From: Isoetes taiwanensis
Taxonomy: Eukaryota > Streptophyta > Lycopodiopsida > Isoetales > Isoetaceae
Length of the DNA: 64,000 nt
Assembly: GCA_021234155.1 (NCBI GenBank)
Contig: JAJEKV010000011.1
Coordinates: 9,839,712-9,903,711, forward strand
Direction: 5' to 3'
The notes below the pieces were generated by a model, which worked only from the letters and a program-made list of their open reading frames with translations, was not told the origin of the DNA and did not search any database. Shown piece after piece: positions 1 through 9,355 of this stretch. Position numbers and translations under genes: made by a program. Within the stretch, counting starts at the first letter, position 1, and each line of letters starts with the position of its first letter.

Positions 1-99
1 AATACTAGGGTCTCTCCAAACACAAAGGATGTGAAATCTAGGAGACTTGAAAGAAATATCAAAGAAGAGCATGCTACACATTACTTAGAGCAAAGCCAA
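1..99 (+). CDS. N-terminal exon (partial) of transposase-like family gene
   Basis: Frame 1 is open from the window edge to a GT donor at base 100 (CCAA|GTTAGT) and ends in phase 0. It encodes a basic segment ending HATHYLEQSQ. The next exon starts at 621 after a TTGTTCTTAG acceptor, also in phase 0, so HYLEQSQ joins MQLYKAFKAKHPNVKVG. I recognise this join as the N-terminal part of the same protein family as the downstream ORF. The gene start lies outside the window. Function unknown; the family looks transposon-derived. Confidence 0.5.
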
Positions 100-620
100 G
101 TTAGTTACTACTCTATTATCTATCTACTCTTTCAAGCTTGATTTGATCACAGTTTTCTCCAGATCCTCTATAACAGATTATAGATTGTGTATTGTAGATA
201 GTATATTATAGTTTTAGATCCAAGATAGATTGCATTATGGTTGGAATAGATTGTGGTTTTGGATTACATTGTGGTTAGATTAAACTGTGGTTCAAGTCAT
301 ATTGTGATTCGTTGCATTGTGGTTTAAACTTGGTTGTGGTTGTAGATTATATTGTGGTTCTAGATTATGGTTTTGATTAGATTGTGGTTTTGGATTGGAA
401 TGTGGTTTTTGGTTTCAAATTTCTTGTGATTGTGGTTGTGGATTATATTGTGGGTCTAGATTATGGTTTGATGGATTGTGGTTTTAGGTTAGATTGTGAT
501 TTTAAGGTTTCTAATGGATATTGTTTTATTTTGTGGTTTGGAATTTCATTATTATAGTTTGAGGTTCATATTTGCGGTTTGGGGTTTGAGATTGATAATC
601 AACTATTGTTTTGTTCTTAG
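100..620 (+). repeat. Intron filled with degenerate TGTGGTT repeats
   Basis: This is the intron between the exons ending at 99 and starting at 621. From about 180 to 530 it consists of variants of ATTGTGGTTTTAGATTA (many TGTGGTT cores, spacing about 15-30 bases). The same core, in sense orientation to its host gene, fills an intron of the minus-strand gene at 13.5-13.99 kb. Confidence 0.7.
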
Positions 621-2478
621 ATGCAACTCTATAAAGCTTTCAAAGCAAAACATCCAAATGTCAAAGTTGGAGCTTCAGCTTTTCAAAATTTGAAGCCGTG
701 GTTTGTAGTGAAGCTAGCAGAGTATAACACTTGTTGTTGCATACATCATGTCAGGTTACAAATGCTGCTGGATGGTTTAACTAAATTCAGGAAGAAGCAC
801 TCAAAGTCATGTACTTGTGAGTGCAAGATTTTTCTGAACATCGGTGATCTTTGGAAATGTATTGTTTGCGGAAGGGTGAGATTGATGAATTCTATAGTAA
901 GGATTGTCTTGACGGTACTTGTAGTGAGTGTGGGATAAAGAAGTTTGAAATCTGCCCCAAGGAATTAGAGAGTGAGGAGGTTGTGAAATGGGAGTACATC
1001 GACTATGAACATGGAGGTGTGGATAAACGTGGAGAGCCTAAGAAAGTTTTGAAACACCAATACAAAGAGACCACACCGGCCGGTGCTAATAAGCAAACTC
1101 AAAGGCAGGTTGGAAAAATTTCCCTCCACAATTTCAAATACAAATGGCAAGATAAACAGTTTAGGTGAAATGCTCGATAATCTCCCTTCGGATGTCATAG
1201 TGTCGGGTGGTAGATTTTATGAAAATTACACATTGAAAGAGAGAACACAGTGCAATCTCAATCTTGGACAAGCGTCGCGGTGACCATTCTTGTCCACATT
1301 ACTTATCATGTGGCTAAGAATGGTGAAGTAGTAAAAGAAACACATTATTATATATCGGATGACCGCAAAACATGATACCTTATTCGTGCAAAGATTGCTT
1401 TAATATGCACTTCAATTATATGGAAGAGCAAGGACTGAAACCATGTAGGCACTTTGGTTTTTCGATGGTCTTTGCATCACAATTCAAAGCCGCAAGGCCA
1501 TTTTATTTTATTGCTAGATACTCTTATCAGACTCTAATTCATATGATGTGGAATTACTTTGGTTCAAACCACGGAAAGGGAGAACATGATGGCAAGGCTG
1601 CTGAATTAAAGAGATGGATCAGAATGGTCCAACTCCTATATCCTGATACTAAGATAGAGAATGCACATGATATTGTGGAGGCTGCCAAGGAGTTATTTTC
1701 TTCGGTTTCTTCTAAAGAGGAACCAAAAACAAAAAAGAAAGATATTAAAAGATTTTTTGGGAAGTTAAAGCGAGAAGTCGATAGGCGTAAGGAATGGGGA
1801 GCACATACGGTGAAGGATACTCAAAAAATTCATAGTGTACGCGCATTCAGCTTGGGATCAACAACTCAATTACAGGTTCGAAGATTCTCATGCTTTTGTA
1901 GTTTTTGTTTAGATGAACATTGGGATAGATGCGAGAATACGGCATATGTGAATAAGTGGGAACTGGTGGAAATTGAACCTGCTTCTTCATCTACTTGTGA
2001 TGCAATTGAGGTTAGAAAGTCACAAAGGCCCTTATATTCAGGTGTTAATATTGCTGACCGGGTCAGATGTGGAGATTACTTTGCAGTGGCAGCACCAAAA
2101 AACAACCCTGAAGGGGATGACTTTTGGTTGCTTGCATGTACAAGGGAGAAGTATGTAGTGGAAAAAGACTTCAAAGATAATGGAACGTGGTTCTTAAAAG
2201 GTGAAAGTATATTAGAAGGAACTTACTTCAAAAAAATTCCAAGTTCAAAGAGAGGTTATGAATTATGTTCTCAAGAAGGAGCTGCAAAGGTTTACTCTAC
2301 ACAAGTATGTGGTGTTAGAATTCCACTAATGAAAGGAAATTATGCTATCAAAGGACATCCTGTATTTCACCTTCTAGATCCTAAGGATGAAGAACAGATC
2401 AGAGCCAACTTACCACCTGTGTTGTCAGATGATGATGATGGTGATGGTGATGGTGATGCTGATGGTGATGGTGAGTGA
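621..2478 (+). pseudogene. Frameshifted transposase-like protein (SDG.ASQFK / HGKGEHDG family)
   Basis: A single protein can be followed through about five frame changes. The segments are 621-830 (KPWFVVKLAEYNTCCC), 851-1110 (CSECGIKKFEICPKEL, KETTPA), 1083-1250, 1252-1373 (TILVHITYHV, HYYISDD), 1377-1405 (HDTLFVQ) and 1372-2478. The last segment has 368 codons with HFG..(S)..ASQFKAARPFYF, WNYFGSNHGKGEHDGKAA and a Cys cluster CFCSFCLDEHWDRC. I recognise a family of unknown function, abundant in transposon-rich genomes, in which the first motif normally reads SDGxASQFK. Here the DG is lost through a local shift (SMVFASQFK). D-x-C/x-x-Q-x-K followed by GHGKGEHDG suggests a divergent RNase H-fold (DDE-like) nuclease; that is inference. 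The C terminus is an acidic Asp/Gly tail. Confidence 0.6.
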
Positions 2479-2595
2479 ACACTTGTTGTTGTGAGCAGAT
2501 GATGATGATGAACAGATCAAAGCCATCTGGGTTGTCGTGATGATGATTTTCATGTATTGATGTTTTAATAGATAATGATGATGATGATGAGTTGA
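2428..2595 (+). repeat. GAT/GGT trinucleotide repeats (coding tail and 3' flank)
   Basis: GATGATGATGATGGTGATGG-type repeats encode the last residues (SDDDDGDGDGDADGDGE) of the transposase-like ORF. GATGATGAT runs recur in the 3' flank at about 2500 and 2570. Histidine-rich minus-strand frames here are shadows of this repeat. Confidence 0.85.
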
Positions 2596-2599
2596 TATA

Positions 2600-3590
2600 T
2601 CTTGTATTGTTGAACAACTCCATGATGAGTACTCTTCCTTTTTCATTTACTGTATATTCTGAGAACAGTTTCTATCTTTTTCCCTGAATCTTCAGGGTTT
2701 TTTTGTGCTGTAAAGTTTTATCATATGAATACAAAAACTGCCGTTTCTTCAAAAAAAAAAAAAAAAATATCTTGTATTCTTCTACTTGTGTTTTCTGTGC
2801 TTGTATGATAATGTTATTGTTTAGACTTTATGTTATTAATGTTTCATTCATAACTAACATATGTTTAAAAGGTGTGTTGGTTTATTCATTTGATAGATAT
2901 TGAATGAATAGGTGTTAGGTTCAAATTCAAGGATGTTAAGTTTGAATTTTGATAATTTTGGATCTATGTCTTACATGGTAGAGTAGTCCAATACAAAAAC
3001 CCTAAACCTAATATCCCACACCAATATCCCACATGCCAAAGAAGCAAAAGTAGCATGTGTATATAAGATGCACCTAGAAGTGATTAAGTATCATGTGATT
3101 GGGCCTTGTTGACGAACCTTTGGAGACATCCAAGGGGGATGGACCTGTGGTGCTGTGGGGGATGCCCTACAATTAGTCGAGCCACATTGGTGCGAGATCT
3201 AACGACCTCGAATCGGATATAATTTGAGGGTTCTCTTTAAACGGAAATTTCCGCATGCGGAGATTTACTGGGCAAGAGGCCGAGATAGGTCCCAATAAAA
3301 GTCGGAGTGGATATCCCACTATGATGGCTCACATGATCTAACCTCTAGGGTGGCCTCCTAGAGGGTGTAACCTCGAGGGTGTATAGTATAGTGTCTTAGA
3401 GGTCTTAGAGGGTTGTTGTGAATGATATCTTTGTTGTGAATGATATGCTTGTGGGGGTGTTGTGAATGATACATGTGTTGACAATTGAATTTACAAAGAC
3501 AATGATGGTGAATACATCCGAATACATCCGAGACATGGAACATGGAGGCGCTTACAGGTATGTATAAAGGTATGTATAATCTACATCCAA
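2600..3590 (+). mobile_element. Possible solo LTR or LTR fragment, otherwise noncoding
   Basis: No coding region seen. From TGTTAGGTTCAAATTC (2912) the sequence has LTR-like character: a pair of ATATCCCACA boxes near 3010, TGTATATAAG at about 3057, then a GC-richer stretch. I found neither a second copy nor a clear CA end or target duplication, so the call is weak. A 16-base A tract lies at about 2752. Confidence 0.25.
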
Positions 3591-3591
3591 A

Positions 3592-3786
3592 ATGGTACCA
3601 TGCATAAAATCCCAAACAACAACTAAAAAGAAAAAAGAAAGTGAGTGAGTGAGGTAGTGGTACCATGCATAAAATCCCAAACAACAACTAAAAAGAAAAA
3701 AGAAAGTGAGTGAGTGAGGTAGTAGTGAGATGGGGGCGCCAACAACTAAAAAGAAAAAAGAAAGTGAGTGAGTGAGGTAGTAGTGA
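3592..3786. repeat. 67-bp tandem repeat, about 2.7 copies
   Basis: The unit GGTACCATGCATAAAATCCC...AGTGAGTGAGTGAGGTAGT occurs at 3592-3655 and 3659-3724. A partial unit starting at CAACAACTAAAAAG runs to 3786. Confidence 0.85.
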
Positions 3787-3985
3787 GATGGGGGCGCTTC
3801 CCCCTCGAGAGTGAGGTCGATGAGTGATGAGTGAGGTGGGGCGCTTCCCCCTCGAGAGAGTGAGGTCGATGAGTGATGAGTGAGGTGGGGTGCTTCCCCT
3901 CGAGCAGGATGAGTGAGGTGAGGTGGGGGCGCTTCCCCTCGAACGGTGAGGATGAGTGAGGTGGGGGCGCTTCCCCCATCGCCGT
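3787..3985. repeat. GC-rich minisatellite, about 45-bp units
   Basis: Four or five variants of a unit containing GGGCGCTTCCCCCTCGAG and GATGAGTGAGGTGGG. The minus-strand Pro/Ser/His-rich frame over it is a repeat shadow, not a gene. Confidence 0.8.
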
Positions 3986-4019
3986 TGAGGGACTTTGCAG
4001 CATTAGACTAAGTCCTTAG

Positions 4020-4790
4020 AGAGGTCCTTAAAAAAGTGTCCTTAAGAAAATGAACTCCAGAACTCCAACTCCAAAAAAAAAACAAACTCCAGACTAACTA
4101 TACTATACAACTCAAAACGTCAAAAAGAAAAACAAACAAACCACAAACTCAAAACTCCATTTCTCAAAACTCCATTTCTCTTTGTGGCTTGTTACTACAT
4201 AAACTCAAACTCCACAAACTCAAACTCCACAAACTCAAACTCAAATTCTCTCTTTTGAAAAAAAAAACAAACAAACCACAAACTCAAAACTCCATTTCTC
4301 AAAACTCCATTTCTCTTTGTGGCTTGTTACTACATAAACTCAAACTCCACAAACTCAAACTCCACAAACTCAAACTCAAATTCTCTCTTTTGTGACTTGT
4401 TACTACACAAACACAAACTCCACAAACTAAAACTCCAATTCTCTCTTTTGTGACTTGTTACTACACAAACACAAACTCCACAAACTAAAACTCAATTCTC
4501 TCTCGTGGGTTGTTACTACATAAACTCAAACTTCCAAACTCTAAACTCCACAAACTAAAACTCCAATTCTCTTTGTGGCTTGTTACTACATAAACTCAAA
4601 CTCCACAAACTCAAACTCAAATTCTCTCTTTTGTGACTTGTTACTACACAAACACAAACTCCACAAACTAAAACTCTAATTCTCTTTGTGGCTTGTTACT
4701 ACATAAACTCAAACTTCCAAACTCTAAACTCCACAAACTAAAACTCCAATTCTCTTTGTGGCTTGTTACTACATAAATTCAAACTTACGT
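4020..4790. repeat. Satellite-like array (CTTGTTACTACATAAACTC units)
   Basis: About ten variants of a 55-80 bp unit: CTTGTTACTACA(T/C)AAAC, several ACTC(A/C)AACTCCACAAACTC blocks, and TTCTCTCTTTTGTG. On the minus strand the blocks read GTTTGTGGAGTTTG, related to the TGTGGTT intron repeats. The array lies just downstream of the Ulp1 gene's last exon. No coding region seen. Confidence 0.85.
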
Positions 4791-4792
4791 GT

Positions 4793-5128
4793 TTACAATA
4801 TATTCAAAATCTGAATAAGCAAGTCATGTCCATAATCTCTAAAAACTTGATTACATATACAAATAATCAAGTAATCCCTTATACTAGACACAACCTGTGG
4901 TGTAAAACATCGGTTTGAATAGTGTAACCAATTACGATGGCAAACATCTTCCTCCATGATGATTTTAGCAAACATACAAATATACAATCCACATGAATAA
5001 CCATTTGATTGGAGAGGATGAGGGCTAAGATGGCACCACCATAAATTCTCTTTGAATTGGGCTGCTTTCGTGGGGAAAGCTTGGCCAAAGCTTCTATTAG
5101 CCTTGTTATAAGAGAGGAAAGTCAATTC
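4793..5128 (-). CDS. Ulp1 (C48) protease, C-terminal exon with catalytic Cys
   Basis: The exon follows a TTATGTAG acceptor (5129-5130). It encodes LTFLSYNKANRSFGQAFPTK, then LQSNGYSCGLYICMFAKIIM. In Ulp1/SENP enzymes the Gln and Cys of Q-x-NGY-x-CG form the oxyanion hole and nucleophile; both are present. The family cleaves SUMO precursors or SUMO conjugates, or related ubiquitin-like proteins. The frame runs to a stop at 4793, beside the satellite array. Ulp1 domains are also common cargo of plant transposons, so a host function is not implied. Confidence 0.75.
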   Translation of the reverse strand, partial: ELTFLSYNKANRSFGQAFPTKAAQFKENLWWCHLSPHPLQSNGYSCGLYICMFAKIIMEEDVCHRNWLHYSNRCFTPQVVSSIRDYLIICICNQVFRDYGHDLLIQILNIL

Positions 5129-5201
5129 CTACATAATCAAAATAAGTTTACATTTGAATTCACAAATTGACCACTTACACCTTATAGGTGTCCAATCATA
5201 C

Positions 5202-5345
5202 CTTTGACAACCAAGGCTATCAAAGTGCAATATAAGCTGGATAAGTGTAATTGCTAGGGGCTAAAAGACCCAATATCACAACCGGCATCCAATGATTCCT
5301 ATGGCACATAGGAATAATCAAACATGCACAATGGTCCATATCCAA
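5202..5345 (-). CDS. Ulp1 protease, middle exon with catalytic His and Asp
   Basis: Two frames, offset by one base near 5263, give LIIPMCHRNHWMPVVI and TLIQLILHFDSLGCQ. These match the Ulp1 catalytic His (HW) and Asp (DSLG) blocks. The exon ends CAAAG|GTATG at 5202. The 5' border is uncertain. With the Cys exon downstream, the H-D-C triad is complete. Confidence 0.65.
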
Positions 5346-5555
5346 TCCCAAAGAACAATTTGGATATAACAAGTTCTTTTTTCATTTTTATATATCCATA
5401 TGTTAGTGCATGACATATGTATACTTGTTTTCTTCGTTCCTCATCCAAATGTAGCCACTCATTTCTAAGCAAAATACACCATTTCTAAGCAAAATACACC
5501 ATGCTATAAAGAGGTCACAAATGAAAAGTACAATCCTAGGTATACAACAATTTAC

Positions 5556-5724
5556 CTCATGAACAGGATCAATGATCGTATTATTAAGCCATCGTGGTCT
5601 CATTGTCCGAATGTCTAACGCCTGCATTGCTCGTTATAGTGATTGGGTTGGACTCCGGCAAGAATACACCATGGGTAGAAAGTTGTCGAGCAATTCTACT
5701 AGGGATCTGCTCCTCTTCCTCAAT
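5556..5724 (-). CDS. Ulp1 protease, first catalytic-domain exon (WLNNTIID)
   Basis: Bounded by TTAATAAAG (acceptor, 5725-5726) and CATGAG|GTAAA (5556). The upstream part reads IEEEEQIPSRIARQLSTHG...SNPITIT. Removing one base gives AMQALDIRTMRPRWLNNTIID, the typical Ulp1 start (DLxTLxPxxWLNDxII). No ATG of its own precedes it, so it needs an upstream exon. Confidence 0.65.
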
Positions 5725-5861
5725 CTTTATTAAGGTAAATAATACAATGCAAGGAAACAAATGCATTTTAACACATTTAGATTTCAAAGTAGATTTCAGA
5801 TATCTTACACAATGTTTTGTAACAAATTAGATCTAAAATAGTTTATAGATTCTAGTAATAA

Positions 5862-6608
5862 TCAAATCTTGTTCTTCTTCTTCTTCATAGCCACAATAAA
5901 TTTTTCGGAGATATCATCCAACCAATTTTCTATTGGATGATCTTGTACATATGTAGCAACACTATCAGCAGAAGAAAGGCCCAACAACCATGGCTTCAAA
6001 ACTTTGGTAAAATAGTCTCGATCACCTTGCTCAGATTGAAGGTGATAGGAGTGACTATAGTGTGTCGGGCATTTTGTAACCTTTGTACATATGGTCATCA
6101 ACCAAGAGTGTATTGACCACTTTATATGATCCCGCAAGAGGTTTGTGATTGTACACTTTCTCTAGAATCTTGAAGTTAATATTGATTTTATTAACTTTAG
6201 TGCATGCTCTAGTGAGTTCCTTTAGACCCCAATTTGAATATTAATGCACTCCTTATATCTTCCTCGGAAAGAACTTTTTTAGTTATCGGTTCAAGATGGT
6301 ACCATCAAAATCAGCCCATATTGCAATGTCAAACTGGTTTATACACCAGCCAAGAAAACTCGAATAAATCTTTCCTGAATACCAACATCTTTGTTTTGGA
6401 AAGCAACAAAAGTTCTAGTGGTGGATCCACCCTTGGTATGACATTCCTACTAGTTTGCTCGTTAGAATTTTCCAAGCACACCATTGAAATCAAAGATCAA
6501 TAGTTTTTAGACAACCTGATTCTCTTGATGGTGGAGATGATGCACAATCACTTCCAGGTATAATAAGGTCCATTTTCTTCTCTTTGAACTCTCCATCGAA
6601 TTGTCGTA
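5862..6608 (-). CDS. FCP1-like (NLI-interacting) HAD phosphatase domain, frameshifted
   Basis: The exon starts after TTTTTACTAG (6609-6610) in phase with the preceding exon and reads RQFDGEFKEKKMDLIIPGSD. After a one-base shift comes KTLIFDFNGVLGK (about 6476-6500), HAD motif I in the DxNGVL form. Then VFRKDLFEF, GWCINQFDIAIW after a one-base correction near 6348, EPITKKVLSEEDIRSALIF, NFKILEKVYNHKPLAGSYK and NTLLVDDHMYKGYKMPD (about 6070-6117; motif III/IV DD). Last comes YHLQSEQGDRDYF...LKPWLLGLSSADSVATYVQ. This order is that of plant FCP1-like phosphatases. Motif I has Asp-Phe-Asn rather than Asp-x-Asp-x-T, a substitution seen in plant DLNGLL-type members. A TGA ends the frame at 5862. Confidence 0.65.
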
Positions 6609-6715
6609 CTAGTAAAAACAACAAGATACAACGGTCAAATATTGAGGAAAAACGAGACAAAAAAGAAGCTAGGAAAAAAATGAAACCTTTTAACTCAATC
6701 AATGCGGTATCTTAC

Positions 6716-6944
6716 TTGGTTGTTTTGTGGATGGTGGTTGAGGTAAAATGCTATTTGACATTACATTGTCATCATCAAATTGTATTTCTTGAGCCAAGAG
6801 AATTGCTATATATTTAGAGAATTAGTACACTAATTTACTAACCGTAATGGAACAAAAGTGAAGGAAGAATACCTTTGTTTTTCTAGTAGATATCTCTTCG
6901 ACATTTTTAGGTTTTGATTTCCAATTTGCTACTTGTATCTATAC
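6716..6944 (-). CDS. Two short linker exons of the composite gene
   Basis: Exon 6944-6873 (TTTAG|...|GTATT) reads GIDTSSKLEIK, then after a one-base shift KPKNVEEISTRKTK. Exon 6805-6716 (TATATAG|...|GTAAG) reads ILLAQEIQFDDDNVMSN, then ILPQPPSTKQP, and ends in phase 1, matching the start of the HAD exon at 6608. Low-complexity linker with no recognised domain. Confidence 0.5.
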
Positions 6945-7022
6945 CTAAAGAAATTATAGCTTCAAATTATGAATAATATTAGAACTATCAAAGGAATAAT
7001 AAAATTAGTATCTTAAACCAAC

Positions 7023-7404
7023 CAGATATGAAATCTTTGACTTCTACTACAAAAGTGGTTTTTAATGCAACGAACTTCTCCTCATTGTCGAAGCTAGAAA
7101 GCGGTTTTTCAGATGCGGTGGACTCCGCTTGCTTGGTAGAGCTAGAGGGTTTATTGAGCTTATCCTCCTTGTTGAAGCTAGAAAGTGGGTTTTCTGGATC
7201 ACGGTGGAAACTTCCCGCTTGGTAAAGCTAGAAGGGCTAGGAGGTCCAAATAGAGAAGGTTCATTGTAGCTTTTGGAGACATCTACTTTGACGTAAATTT
7301 GGAAGCATCGGCATATCTTTGACTTGACTCTTCATTTAGATTTGACTGCAATTTGAAGCCTGGCCGACTTGACTCTTCATTTAGATTTGATCAAAATTTG
7401 AAGC
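7023..7404 (-). CDS. Ser/Lys/Glu-rich exon with internal repeats
   Basis: Bounded by CATGCAG (7405-7406) and ATCTG|GTTGG (7023). The 3' half reads NPLSSFNKEDKLNKPSSSTK and EKPLSSFDNEEKFVALKTT, a PLSSF(N/D) repeat ending VVEVKDFIS. The 5' half has a DNA tandem duplication (CAAATCTAAATGAAGAGTCA twice) with stops in each frame, so coding there is doubtful. Confidence 0.45.
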
Positions 7405-7480
7405 CTGCATGCAGGAAGATACAAGAAGAATGAAAAATAACATAAGTTATTCTAATACAAACTATTAACTTTTACATTAC

Positions 7481-7633
7481 CTTGTTTCTCACTTTCTGAT
7501 TGTCCAGTGTGCTCTTCTTTCTCAATTTCAGGTTGTGTTGCATTCTCCACTTGGATCTTTTGCTCTTCTATCTGTGAGAATAGATATCCCTTATCTCTAC
7601 TTGTGCTTGCATATGTGGGATTCATATGGACAT
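7481..7633 (-). CDS. Linker exon, Glu/Gln-rich
   Basis: Bounded by CCTTTTAG (7634-7635) and AAACAAG|GTAAT (7481). It joins exon 7801-7708 with matching phase (G|AT) and reads DVHMNPTYASTSRDKGYLFS and QIEEQKIQVENATQPEIEKE. Hydrophilic; no domain recognised. Confidence 0.55.
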
Positions 7634-7707
7634 CTAAAAGGACAACCAACAAAACCATCAACATTAAATGATGTTAAGAAGTTGATTGCTTAACCACTTA
7701 TACATAC

Positions 7708-7801
7708 CATATGAGTGTACAACTTTCTTCACGCCAAATGCAGCAATCCAAGTGGCGATATGATCCGTTTACAATCTGGGCTACAACACTTATCCCTATA
7801 A
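7708..7801 (-). CDS. RING-end exon
   Basis: Follows TTGTTTTCAG (7802-7804) and continues the finger with YRDKCCSPDCK (candidate last zinc ligands). Then, after a frame change near the CAGATTG at about 7775, HIATWIAAFGVKKVVHSY. Ends CATATG|GTATG. The frame change falls at a CAG triplet. Confidence 0.5.
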
Positions 7802-7891
7802 CTGAAAACAAGAAATTATACACATCAATTTAAAGAGCTTAATGATCAAAATATAACTATTGTTAAGATCAAAATTTACTTTTGCTCATAC

Positions 7892-8453
7892 CTTAATAAT
7901 GAGGCCAAACATTGAATATGGTAAAGATGGTTACACTCTGTAGTAACAAAGGGCAGTGGCTTCCCATCATATTCCAAGAATCTTCTACAATAGGGACATA
8001 CACGTTCAGGTGAGTCTGATAGGAAATTTGTTTCTATAGACTCGGGTAGATAAGGATCTAGTTTAATCCCGTTCTCAAGGACATTGCAGCCTTCAATAAG
8101 CCTTTCAAGACACGGTCTGAGTTTTGCAATCTCATCATTGTCCCCTTGCCTCCTCTTCTCAATAGCATCAAGATCTTCCTCTACAACAACCAATGATGCC
8201 ACAACTTTAACTACCTCGGCTTCCTTCATATCTACCACCTGTTGCACACCTGCAGCTGCTTCCTTTGTCATTCCTTGCATCAAGCATTTGATGTCTACAA
8301 TTTCTTGCATATAATGCTCCTTCTTCTCCCTCAATGATTTGAAGGTTTTCTTCAACTCTTTCCATTTGTTATATGACTGTTGTAGCCTACAATCAACCTC
8401 TTTCACCTTCAATTCAGTGGACTCCTTCCATTTTGTCATCACCCGTAAGGAAT
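7892..8453 (-). CDS. Long coiled coil plus RING-like zinc finger exon
   Basis: An uninterrupted 562-base exon (ATTACAG|...|GTATG). It opens DSLRVMTKWKESTELKVKEV and continues as a Lys/Glu-rich coiled coil of about 110 residues. After a hinge comes CPYCRRFLEYDGKPLPFV and TTECNHLYHIQCLASLL, that is C-x2-C ... C-x-H-x4-H-x2-C, with the last Cys pair apparently in the next exon (KCCSPDC). RING-like proteins usually act as E3 ligases; the exact class cannot be fixed by eye. The first two bases (AT) complete the codon left by the exon ending at 14001, on the other side of the Helitron. Confidence 0.65.
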
Positions 8454-9355
8454 CTGTAATGAAACAATTCAGTAAATTAGTTACAGGGATACAAGTATAT
8501 TCCACAATCTAAAGAAACTTTATTAAAGGCTCAATCCACAATCTATATTCCACTCACTATAATTCAGGTCCAATCTATCTATCTATATATAATAATAAAG
8601 CCGTTTTAGGATAGTTTGTGCGCGATCTTGACTGTTGATTTTGTGGTGCGCAAATTTTTTTTGTTATGGTCCATCGGATTAAGCGTGTGAAAAGTTGGAA
8701 CCCATTTGGAAGATTTTTTTATGAAAAAAACCGCCTTTCATCTTCTTCCTCTCGATTCACAAAATCGTTGTTCCGGCTTGGCTTATGTGCTTTTCATTTT
8801 ATCATCTGTGGATATCGTTATTTTTGGGCTCCGCTATTTCTTCTTCCTCAGCTAAAAACTTCTGGAAGCAGGCAGCAACTACAGCCGGGAACCTCCCTGT
8901 TTGCAAGCTTCGGCAACAGATAGCAGTTTCGTCTGCCACGGTACAGACCGTGAACTCCGCTGTCGGTGGGAGCATCGCCTACTTGGTCTACTTGATCCTG
9001 CAATGCTAGAATGCAACGACAATACTTGGTGAACGAACTTTCCAAGGTTTGATTACCATTTCAAATTTTACGTGAAATGAAAGGCCTTGCAAATGGATGA
9101 TGCAGACACTTAGTTTATGTACGTTTGTGATTCTACAGAACGCTTAGATAGTAGATAAATATCTGATAGGATTCTATGTATTGATGGAATAAACTCACAT
9201 TTTAATTTCCTTTGCCAGACCTGTATTTGCCAGACTTGTATTTGCTTTACCAGATCTATGCCTCCTTGTTTAATTAAGTTTGCTTTATTAGATCTATGGG
9301 GTTTCTATTTCTTATCTTTAAATGTTTCTGATACAACTTCTACAAGCTGGAGAAA

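Noticed and set aside
2399-2646. Histidine-rich minus-strand frames
   Set aside because: Antisense shadow of the GAT/GGT repeat that encodes the acidic tail on the plus strand.
2905-2930. tRNA B-box-like GGTTCAAATTC
   Set aside because: No A box, acceptor stem or anticodon arm around it.
2995-3012. Telomere-like CCCTAAACCTAA
   Set aside because: A single chance-length match, no array.
3746-4003. Minus-strand Pro/Ser/His frame as a gene
   Set aside because: It lies wholly within the GGGCGCTTCCCC minisatellite.
3592-4790. Regularly repeated units that could suggest a CRISPR-like array
   Set aside because: Units are head-to-tail tandem repeats without unique spacers, in a plant genome; ordinary satellite DNA.
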